Source of the DNA: Burhinus oedicnemus
Taxonomy: Eukaryota; Chordata; Aves; Charadriiformes; Burhinidae
Assembly (NCBI GenBank): GCA_008921705.1
Contig: VFFE01007215.1
Span: 3,856,101 to 3,920,100 of the forward strand
Reading direction: 5' to 3'
Length of the DNA: 64,000 bases
A program made the translations under genes and the position numbers. Below the pieces are notes generated by a model that saw nothing but the letters and a program-made list of their open reading frames with translations, was not told the DNA's origin and searched no databases. This document shows, in pieces, positions 51,903-62,240 of this stretch. Every line of letters begins with the position of its first letter. The first letter of the stretch is position 1.

Positions 51903-51925
51903 GTTAATTAACAGGTGGGCACCTG
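51903..51925. promoter_or_regulatory. Two adjoining palindromes: GTTAATTAAC and paired E-boxes
   Basis: GTTAATTAAC (51903-51912) is a perfect 10-bp palindrome with a homeodomain/HNF1-like core. Overlapping its last base, CAGGTG (51912-51917) and CACCTG (51920-51925) form an inverted pair of ZEB/Snail-type E-boxes separated by GG. The compact arrangement suggests a binding site cluster, but this rests on motif form alone. Confidence 0.25.
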
Positions 51926-53600
51926 CCCTATCCATGGCAGCTGTGCAGGCTCCTGACAGCCTGGAGGACAGTTCAGCTCAGAAGTGCAGATGAAAAATAG
52001 GAAGAAAAACTTTTCTAAATAACTTGAGACTAGTAAGAGGTATGAAAATACCGAGACACTTGTTTATCCTCTTTAAGCTACTCAAAAAAAGAAAATTATA
52101 GCCTTCTCAATGAAGGGCAGACAGTTTTCGTGCTGCTCTTGCCCAGCAGATTAAGCAGAAGCTAGTGTGTGCTATTAGGTCAGTCTCCTCCAACGTCTCC
52201 CTCCGGTCCATCAGGACACCACTCACTATGTATATAAATATCTATGTTTGAAGACACATCTACATGAGTGCATGACTTGCACTGGAGCAGTTCAAAGCAT
52301 AGTTTTTATTACATGATGATGCAGAAATCTGTTCTAGAACAGCCACATTTTATGTAGCTCCAAGTACCCTGCCAGCACATCTGCTGCTAAGGCAACAATT
52401 CCAGCTCTGCAGCAGCTTAACTCTGCTGAGATGGAACTGTTGCTTTATCAATGCATAAACAACAACAAAGTATTGATGACAAGCCTTTTTTTAAAGTATG
52501 ATTAAAGGTTTAGTAAGCAGGTTTGCCCACAGAGGGCAGGCATAAGCCTGCCACATTTGCCTACTGTGCATCTACAATTTCAACATGATCATTATCACTA
52601 TTTAGGTGACTGAGCAAGCTGACAGAGAGTATATAAAGAGTTATCATGTACTGAAAGTCACAGAAAGATCACGAATATAAAAGAGAGGAAGAAAATACGG
52701 AGGATTACAATATGAATGACACTGAAGGAGTGTGGCAAGGATAAAGGATTCAGATACAGAAATAAGAAGGGACTGTAACCTTTGACTGTAAGCTGCTGAG
52801 GAAAAACTTGTACAAGTACTTGTGCCTTAGAGCTCACCACCCTGACTTGCACGCCTTGTCCTCATTATCATGATTCAAATCAGATTCACTTCCTGGAAGA
52901 GCTTCCAGGAGTCCATTGCCAGTCCTACCTCCTCTCCAGCAGTCCCCACCTAGGCAGAGAGCTGCAGATACATCAGGGATTACCTTTTTAGCCATAAGCA
53001 TTCAAGACAGCCATAAAGCTTCAAGAAAGAGGCAGCACACCGTGTCCAGGAAAAAAGAGTTTTTAAGAGATGAAAAAAGGAAATATTGATTAAGGGTCAC
53101 AACTATGCTGGGTTTTAGCCTTTCAGCTGCACATTGCTTTCCCACTAAAAGCAGCAGGTGAGAAAGCCTGGGCAGAGAAGGGAGGGAGGAGGAAAGCCAT
53201 ATAAACAAAAACACCGTTCTATAAAAGGAGAGAAGCAGATTCCATCATCACCAGGCTAGGGAGAGTGGTTTCATTATCAAAAAAACAAGATATATGTTCT
53301 CCCACTACACTTAGACACTATAATAATAAAGAGGCACTATAAAACCACTGCAGTAAATTAGGGAGCTAGAAGAAATAAACAGGGCACAGATTAATGGTAT
53401 TTATACATATTTTTGGGAAGAAGAGCAATTACAATTTGCATCTCAGCACATGCCCAATATTTGTTAGAACGTTAAATAATAATAAACTCAAGCACAACAG
53501 ATCACTAATGCTCCTACCTTCTACTTTCCATACACAGCAAAGGGCGGCAGCAACTACAGCTCAGTTCTCCTGTGGCTGCTGAGACTGCACTGCAGTTATT

Positions 53601-56600
53601 CCAGCCACACCAGCATGAGACCGGCCTCAGGTTGAACAGCAAGTGCCTGAAACAGGCACAAAAGTGCATTGCCTTCTAGGCAAGAATGGCTCAGTGCTCT
53701 TCTTCAACTTCTCTGCCTTCTCCAGGAGGGAAGCAAGCAGATTGCCCTATCCAAAACTACTCAAGTCTATGCCTACCAAAACTTTTATTTGCCAGATTAG
53801 AAGAGCCAACTTGTACAGACTCCTTAGAAAGCCCGTTACTGAAGCACAGCCCACACTGCCAGGGCTAGCCAGCCCCAGCTGCCCCTGCTCTCCTTTTATC
53901 AGCTCCAGCTGGCACCCCCCACTCTCCTAATCCCTTCTCGCACGGGGCACTGCACCCACTTAAAAGGGCAATTCCCAACATTAGAGTGGCCCAGTTTCAA
54001 CTAATGAAAAGTCCTGATAATTAAAATCAACTCAGTTATGGTTGAGATGGAGTAGCTCCATGCTTCGGCCAGGTGCCATTTGCGCCCTGACTGCAGCGGG
54101 ACATTCCCTGCCCCACCACTGCCTGGGGCCGGCAGTGCAGCTGGAAGAGCTCTGGCTGGTGTGTCCGAGCTCCCCCCAGACTGCAGCTCTGAAACAGGAG
54201 CTGGGGGATGTGTCTTCTGGAAACCTGGTATCGCAACTGGGAACCTCAGATGGCTTTGGGCTGGCTGTCTCTGGCTTTCTGCAGCTCTGCAGGTCTCAGG
54301 TCACAAAATGGACTTTTAACCCCCTTTCCAGTATGGCAGAAACCTGAAGTGAAGGGGAGCTGTATCAGGAAGGTGGTCTGAAATCTCGGAGCATGTGGTG
54401 AGACGGAGTTTTGATGGGGATTTGCCTTTCCTGTAAAAGAGAACATCAAAAACATGAGAAGAGTTTCGTATTGCAGAAATGAGGTTTTATTAGAACATAA
54501 ACTAGATATATTTTTTTAGCATCAAAAGGCTAGGTGTGCTGGGCAGTGCAAAATATAAATAGAAAATTTTATAAATAACTTTCATCTCTGCTTGCTGTGA
54601 ACTCACTCAGTCCAGAGCACTTTTGAAAAGCCCCACAGGCTTGTCAGCTGGAGCAACACCCCAGTTCCCTCTGGATTCCTGAGTCTTTTCACCACCTCAT
54701 TCAGCGGTCTGCAGCAACCTGCTGTTTTAGGTATTTCCCACTTGCTGCTTAGGTCACACATTTCTTGAAATCCTGCCCTGCCCAGATACCTGCAAGATGT
54801 GTAATTACTGTTCAAAGTGGACTCATCAGTGCATATGTTAACAGCCTTTCCATACAAATAGGACTGGGTTGGTTTGTTTTCTAACAAGCTCACGTGCATA
54901 CCAGAGATTTCCTTCTAAATTCTTTCACTGAGGTTTTTACTCTGAAGTAATTCAGGAGAAATTTACCCATCTTCAGCAAGACTGTCCACCTGCCTACTTC
55001 TGTGGTAAGTGTGAATGTAGCAAAAGGCTTCCTAGAATCTAGTCCCACTTGCCCAGGACGACTGGCCAGACTCCCTCTTAACAAGCTGAAGCCTGTGACC
55101 TTGAGTCTGTGCATTTGCCACACAGGAACACTTAGGCAAGATGTTTCTCTTCCACCAGCTCTGCTTCTGTACTATAGTACCCATACATTTAAAATAATAC
55201 TTCTTGCCACGAGACACAGAGCTGCACCTAAGCAACTTACAAACACAAATGTTTGCTAGAGGATATAACTGAAACTCTGCCTCTGGGCAGCTTGCTACCA
55301 AGAAGATTTTTATCTATAAAAATGATATGTGTTTCCTATACATTTGGGGAAGATTTAAAAAAAAAAAAAAAAGGAAGCCAAATTCCCCATGAAGATCCTT
55401 GATGAGCTAGATAAATTTTATGATGGTAGTCAATAGTATTTATCTGTTGCATTTTATTGAAGATGGTGTGGTGATGACAACAGAAACACAATCAGATGCA
55501 TGCATGGTACGTACATGCAGATTTCTTCACTGTCTATATTAGATTTTGCAATTTCCATTGTGAAAGACGGCAATAAACTGAGTCTTTGTGCAGCTAAGTG
55601 AATAAATTTTTTGTTAGTTCAACAAAGCACGATATTGCTGCCCTGAGAGCAAGAACATACTGGCCGGAAATATGCCCATCCATTTTTAATATTGCCAAGT
55701 GAAGCTGCACTTTTTAAAATACCTGGTGTTTTCAGTAACAGCTAAATGGAAAGTAGACTGGGCTGTACTGTTGTTTACTCCTATTTCTGTTCATGGAAAT
55801 CTTGGATTCTTTAGAATGTATACTTGTCATTCTGACATTTTCCGATGAGAAAATGAGAGGAGAAGTGGGGTAAGTTCAGCCGCCTGAAATTACATATTAA
55901 GGTTTGCAGAGGTAAATCAAAGTCACAAGAGAAGCTTTTCCATGTGAAGAATGCCAGAGCAAATTAAAAGAGATATTGACAAGAATAATCCACACAATAG
56001 AAATGAAGAGTATCTGCACCATAATAGAGGCTATATGAAATCAGGCTCTGTATCAAGAGAACATAATTCACATTTCTGCAGGTAGATATCATGTATTCAG
56101 ATCTTATTAAAATACCTAATACAGCATTTCAGTCCACGTTCTCAGTCAGACTTAAAAGGAGGTGAGGACACCAGAGGAAAATAGATGGATTTTCAAAAAC
56201 ATGAATATATTACTGAAGATAGTAACCCTATATGTAGGAAAAATTTTGCTGTGGTGTTCTTCCAGAAGTACTTCTATGGCCCTGGAAGAAGCCTTTTTCC
56301 AGAGTTACTAGTCAGTGGATCAGATAATACAATCCAAATCTGGGCCCATCCCTGTCCCTAGCGGAGGTGCCCAATACCTGGGGCTTGGGCAGCCCCTGGC
56401 TGGCCGTGCTCCCTGGCTGGGGTGGTGGGATGGCCGTGGCTGCGAGGCTGCCCTCGCTGCTCCCTGACACTGAGCACTGCATTCAGAAATATCCAGCTGA
56501 TTTTGTTTTATAATAGTGGTGAGAAGGGCGATGTTTCTGTTCCCAAAATACAAAAGCAAAAGAAACAAGGTTAGTGACAGTGATGACTTCAAAGCACGCT

Positions 56601-56779
56601 GCAATTTCATCTGCCATGCTGAAGGGGAAAAACGGGAACGAAGAGACAGAAAGAGTAGGGAAACACAGCAGTGTGTTACAGGGCAGCCTAGAGAATAAAA
56701 CAAGGCCTGAACAGCCTGAAAACATACAGTCTCACAGCTTCTCAAGCAGAAATCCTGAAAAGATGTAATTGGAATCAAT
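53601..56779. other. Non-coding DNA with two GC-richer zones
   Basis: The parts at about 53640-54440 and 56338-56470 have visibly more G+C than their surroundings. Open frames there, including a 152-codon frame on the - strand at 56320-56778 and a 101-codon frame at 54042-54347, match no family I know and give a serine/proline/cysteine-rich composition expected by chance in such sequence. A 16-A run lies at 55357-55372. No repeat family was recognised. Confidence 0.5.
55357..55372. repeat. Poly-A run (16 A)
   Basis: Sixteen consecutive A followed by GGAAGCC. No retroposed gene body was recognised on the 5' side. Confidence 0.85.
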
Positions 56780-59700
56780 TTGTTTTGTTGTTTGTTTATT
56801 TTTAATTTTCTGGTCTCTTCATAACTAAAAGATCCAATCCATGGTTTTTTGTTTGGGTTTTTTTTTCTTATCTAAGAAAATCCCCATACACTTTATGTTT
56901 ACACTGATGGAACAAACCTGTGCTGGCTGTGCCATGCTTGTTATGTGCCCATAAAAGCCTCCAGCCAGTTTGACAAGCAATGGCTGTAGATGACTTCGAA
57001 GGACTGGTAGTAATGAGGGGTGAAGGAATCAATTCTTCATTGCTCAGTAAGAAGGAAAATAGAAGTACTGAGCTGGGTTTAGACTACTGCTGCTGCTATG
57101 GATTTACTGCATATTGTAATACAGTTATCTACATGCAGGAATTCAGCACACTGATAAAAAATGGCAGCGGAGCGCTGAATAAGCTACCTCTAGTGCTGAA
57201 GGACAATGGATTAAACATTGTAAGGATTTCATTCTGTGATAGAGTAAATAAACAAATTACAGGTAAAATAAATCTACACACATCCGCGTTGAGAGAATCT
57301 GACTGACTAGGTGTCTGGATGCTGTGTGCATTAGAATCTCTAACCAAATACTGAATTCTAATTGACTTTCACAAGTCAATTCATACTGGATTTCACAAAG
57401 GCAGTTGTCAATGTTCTACGGTTGAACAGCTTATTGAATTAGGAGAAAGTCACTCACTATTCTGAGCAGACTGCATTCTGCAAGTACTGGTGAAACAGCT
57501 AAAAATCCCATCAAATATGACTTGGCAGGCAAAGGATTTATAAAAATTCCATTGTAAATAGGAGCATATTGTTTTGATTTTACTGCTGTTGTTCTGTGAA
57601 ATTAGGGTGACTTTTATAAATAATGAAGAAATGAATTTTTGTTTATTGAACGTAAGAAATGATTTTTTCTTTACAAATGGCCTCACAGATTAAACACTGT
57701 TTATATATTTCACAAAACTGTGGGAGAGCTGTGGAGAGTTCTGTTTAAATCACCCTAAGTGATGTATAAATGACCTCTAAATTGTTTAAACCACTTCTAG
57801 CTCATAAGATAGGAAAACCTTTTTGTGAGAAGAAGCTAACTGTGAATTTTCATACTTGGAATATTCTGATGTTTTGAATATTACATGAACATTTGAGTGC
57901 TTATCTTCTGCTTGGGACCCAGCTTACCTACTAGTGTTTGGGGATGTTGGGGCTTGACATCCAGCTCAGCAGCTTGCTTTACGCAGTAGGCAGTTCCAAA
58001 CATCTTAAAGAACATCAGCTGTGATGGTCACTTCTTAATCTTCCTGTCTCCAAAGTTAAATTATTTAAACAAATAGTATAGGCTTGAGATAAGATGAAGA
58101 ATATATGTTTGAAGAAGCTAGCAAAATGGCTTAGTGAAACGTAAATGGCCTGTGATAGAGTGGAAGTCAGACTAGGTGATACAGTGGTACCTTTTTGCTA
58201 TGGAAGCATGAGTCTGATGTTACTCAGAAAAGACATACTTCATTGTCAGGGAAGAAAGAGATTCCACAAAGGAAACAAGAATTTATAACAGTGCGAACCA
58301 GCACCACTCATTTTGCAAGTCAGCTCAGCCTTCAATCATTTTTCTCAGTTTCATACTGGATGCTCTCACTTGTGTTTTCACTAACTCATCTAGAAAATGT
58401 GGAGATCCTGTATAGTTTATATCAACTAATCCCTCAGGCTTGGGAATACTGCAGAAAACAATACACATCACAGACCCCTTTTTCCTTTTATGATATACAT
58501 CTTTAATATGCATTATGATGGCACACAATAAACCTAACTTTAGTGTAGTCATGCATACAGAGCACATGTCATCAGTCGCTGAAAAGTGGGCCCGTGGGTA
58601 TTTAAGGCTGAGTGGGTGGGTGTTTTATTTATGACATGACAACTCTTTTAATGTAGTAGCTGAATGCAGTAAATGCTGTTCCACCACTGACGATTGTATA
58701 CATTTGTTTAATATAGTCAAAGGAAAAAAAATACTTTTTCTGTATTATTTGTTTTTAAAAATAATCCTATGTATTCTACTGAGTAACGTGATGGATACTG
58801 AAAGCCATGATGACTTTTTCAACCATTTTCTTTGAGGAGGTCTAATAGCATGGTTAACATAGTTGAATTATGTTCACCATGTAAGAAATTTTACTTTATT
58901 TTTTGCTTTCCACTTCCATTCAATTTGTTTTCACCAAGTACCAGCTTGGTGTCCAGCAAGTCAATCTCATTCCATATTGATTTGTGATGAGACAAAAGGA
59001 CAGAAGAAAGCAAAAGAAAAGGAAAAAGGTAGTCAAAAAAGAGAAGCTCTTGACCTTCCTTCCTTTCTATGGCAGCCTGGCTTGGCTGAAAGGTAAGTGT
59101 TGTGATATCTGTGCAAGGAATTCCTCTGATATAACTGGTGTCAATTTATTTCTAGCCCCCTTCAGTATGATATTTGTTGACTGGATTTGCCTACTTAACA
59201 TTATGTGACAGCAGTTATGAGTCAGCAGAAAATGTTTTCTAGCAAACAGTTGAAAAACCCACATGATCAATAGCTGGGGAAGAATGAACATATGTAGCAT
59301 GTTTGTTTGCCCCTCCTCTCTGAAGTGTCTTATTACCGTTATCCTCAAAGCTGAAACATTCAGACCGTGCTTATATATTCAGAATGGTTTGAGCCTGTGC
59401 TGTGCCTGTTTATACGCTATTAGTACAATGCTGTCACTCTGCTAAGGATGAGTGATTTTCAACACTGCTGATATTGAAGCACTCTTCAAAATAAAGGTTC
59501 TGATCATATGAGCTACTGAAACCCTCAGGTTGTCACAGCTCTTGAGGGCAGTTGTGTTATAACATGTCAGAATCACATTTAACACACTCAATTGAGGGCT
59601 TGCAACAAGCGCCATTTGGAATTGATGTAAATATATAATGTGATAACAGTTCACTGTAGTATAAGAACTAAAATTGCCAGATATCCTCGTTATAAATGCA

Positions 59701-60317
59701 AGTAACTTACGCGCAGAAAGTCTAATGTGGAGAGAAATTGAAGCATCCACTCTTGTCGATGGTTCAGTTTAGCAAAAGATCAGTTAGCAGAAAGATACAT
59801 TATGAGCAGTCAGCTCTTTACTTTTCTTCTTCTGATACATGTGCTTATGTCTGTCTTCTCTTGAACTGCCGTCCATCAAAACAGCTTTCCAGACAGAATT
59901 TCCTAAGGTGGTGATCTATAAATCAGATACAAATTTGCACAAGATCACTGACTCAGCTTTGAATCTGACCTAAAAGTATTTGTTGTCGTATGGAAGCAAA
60001 TTACAGTGCAGCAGTAAAACAACAGAAACATTGCTGAGAAATGCTGGTGCCGTTCTTGCCAGTGGGATGCTACTGAACATCACAAAAACCTGATAGACCA
60101 AAAACTGGGGACTACAAGAAAACAGGAAACCAATAGCTTAGATTGTCTGTATTTATTCAAAGGGATCAAAATATCCTCCTGGCAAGCTTAATATACTCTG
60201 TCTTGATTGTCAAAAGTCAAGGTAGTTTTGGCCATTTTTTTCCACACAGAAGCATGACTGCTGTTACAAACCATACCATATTAAAAGCATGAAAGGTACT
60301 AAGACATACTGTATAAT
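56780..60317. other. AT-rich DNA with weak exon-like signals
   Basis: No known gene was recognised. The stretch holds an open frame at 56980-57306 whose ATG has G at -3 and +4, a GTAAGT donor at 59093 after a pyrimidine-rich region with AG at 58937-58938, and a hairpin at 57360-57381. A T/G-rich tract lies at 56841-56868. These signals are discussed as a possible gene model in the findings; the evidence is too thin to annotate exons. Confidence 0.45.
57360..57381. repeat. Hairpin, 9-bp arms, 4-base loop
   Basis: AATTGACTT (57360-57368) and AAGTCAATT (57373-57381) are perfect complements around TCAC. No RNA family is recognised. Confidence 0.65.
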
Positions 60318-60393
60318 GCTGTCCCCAGGACAGGGGATTGGAACTAGATGATCTTTAAGGTTCCTTCCAACTCTAAACATTGCATGATTCTAT
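60318..60393 (+). mobile_element. CR1 LINE 3'-end fragment
   Basis: About 76 bases match the extreme 3' UTR of avian CR1: a CAGGGGATTGGAACTAGATG stretch, ATCTTTAAGGTTCCTTCCAA, then a CATGATTCTAT remnant of the terminal 8-bp repeat. Severe 5' truncation is usual for CR1. It carries no coding sequence. Confidence 0.88.
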
Positions 60394-62141
60394 AAGTCTG
60401 CTTTAGCATATTGTGATCTAAAACTTTAGTTTACCTTGCTCTTTAATTTTATTGTGCAATTAACCATGTCTTCAAATAGGAAGCAAACAGATACAACAAA
60501 CTTTGCTATTGGATAACAGGCTGCCAAGAGAAAACCGAAAATTTGATGACTACTGTGCCATTTTTTCTCCCGTTGCATACAAGGTATAAAATAATATATG
60601 CCATTGAAATAGAATTCTTCACTTTAAGGAAAATTGAAAATATTTTAAAAGTAAGATTTAAAAGTTGATATTCCCTTCCATTCTGAATCATCACCTGGTA
60701 ATTTGAGCTGTCTTTTTTTATATGTATGTGTGTATATATATTTGTACATTCTGTTTATTTTTACTTTTCATAGAAAGAAAGACAGGAAAGGTGAAGAATG
60801 GGAGAGGAGATATGAGCCTAGAATTGGAAATGCTTTGCATTATCTGTGTAATCTCATATTCATTATATGCAAACACTTTAGCAATCCATCAACTCTGAAA
60901 GATCTGCAAACATTTAAAAGATGACAGCTTTAATTCCACTACCATAAATCCAAAATATGTTCCCAAATGCAGCTCATGTCCATAACATATCAAGAAAATA
61001 GGTGTTGTGGTTTGTTGTTTTTTCTTTTAATTACATTGCATTATTCATAGACCAGCATAATGTTTATTTGGGGAGGAGAAGTTGTGGTTTTTTCCCCAGG
61101 GACTCAATAAAACCTCTGAGGATGGCTGAGAACAACAATAGCAACAAATAATTTGAAATGATTCAAACACTGGAGAGTACTCTTTCCTTTCTATATCCTC
61201 TCCGCTTTGGTACAGATTTGGTACAGTAGCTGGCAGAGAACCTTACTGGTTTATTCCTGTTGGCAGGGGAACATTAGTTTCACAGTCCTGGAACATAAAC
61301 ATGCTAAATCTACCAATCTTCCTATGTCAAGAAGCAGATATCTTGAAACATACGGACCTGCTGGGAAAAAAAACAGAAACCATCCTTCTACAGTTTTCTA
61401 CCCTTCTTATCTTTACTTTGAGGGAGCAAAGCCTGAACACCTCTGTCATTGACCAATACGTCTGCACAAACCTATAGCAACTATGTGATCTTCTCACTCA
61501 GGAAACCGGAATACAAAGAGTGCTTTTCAGATAAACTAGCCTAGTTTATCTGTACAAAGAAAATAAATTCTTTAGATCCGTGTTACACCTTCTGAAATTC
61601 TCAGAGCACCACCTGTTTTTAAGCGAACAATTGCAATTCATGAAGCAATACACCTACAGTGATTTACAGTGAATGGTTCAGACCTTTATCCCCAAGTATG
61701 ATGACAGAAAATTACATACTTTTCTAAATCAATGCTTCCTGGAGATTCAGAATCAATGCAGATGTCCTTTTCTTTCTTTAGCATTCTATCTGTTCCTAAA
61801 TTGGATTAGATTAAATAATATTAGATTGATAGATAATATAACGCATGTCTTTTATCTCAATTTGACTAAACGACATTTACAATGCTCCTAAAGCAATGCT
61901 TTTTCATTTGAATCTTCATGTACAAAGCTTTGGATTCAGCTGAATTTCTATTTCCCCTTTGTCCTGCTACTATCTTCCATGAAATTTATTTGGTCGTGTG
62001 AAAACAGAAGAAGGTGACATGGAATTCATTCAAATCAAAAGCAAGGAGAGAACTGGGGAGTAACAAGTAGAGAATCACCATTAACCCTTTCTGCTCTTGA
62101 TACAGAAAAAGGAAAAAGCTCTGATACATGAGAAAGTAAGG
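60394..62141. other. Unique non-coding DNA
   Basis: AT-rich with no gene recognised. It contains a TA/TG-rich patch at 60712-60746, an acceptor-like pyrimidine tract ending in AG at 60772-60773, a T/G-rich tract at 61002-61028, an AATAAA at 61106-61111 and the palindrome at 61528-61552. Confidence 0.55.
61528..61552. repeat. Perfect 25-bp palindrome with inverted GATA motifs
   Basis: CAGATAAACTAG (61528-61539), one C, and its exact reverse complement (61541-61552). Each arm carries AGATAA, the GATA-factor consensus (WGATAR), so the site holds two GATA motifs facing each other. Function is unknown. Confidence 0.8.
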
Positions 62142-62240
62142 GAATCACAGAATCATAGAATCATAGAATGTTTTAGGTTGGAAGGGACCTTAAAGATGAT
62201 GTAGTTCCAACCCCTCTGCCATCGGTAAGGACACCTCCTG

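Larger units (their letters stand above)
43521..53600. other. About 10 kb of AT-rich unique non-coding DNA
   Basis: No gene recognised. It includes a 14-A run (44034-44047), an A-rich patch at about 45713-45738 and a CA/A-rich patch at 48039-48062. A splice-donor-like CAG|GTAAGAA has its GT at 47285-47286, but no convincing exon is attached. A locally GC-richer stretch at about 51650-51970 contains the palindromes at 51903-51925. Confidence 0.55.

Noticed and set aside
54042..54347. Overlapping open frames on both strands in a GC-richer zone
   Set aside because: They occur in several frames at once with no splice signals or family match, which is typical of stop-poor GC-rich sequence.
53521..54440. 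CpG-island promoter
   Set aside because: CpG dinucleotides are too few and scattered, and no gene start follows.
56320..56778. 152-codon open frame on the - strand
   Set aside because: Half of it lies in the short GC-rich island, where stop codons are rare. The sequence is low in complexity and resembles no protein.
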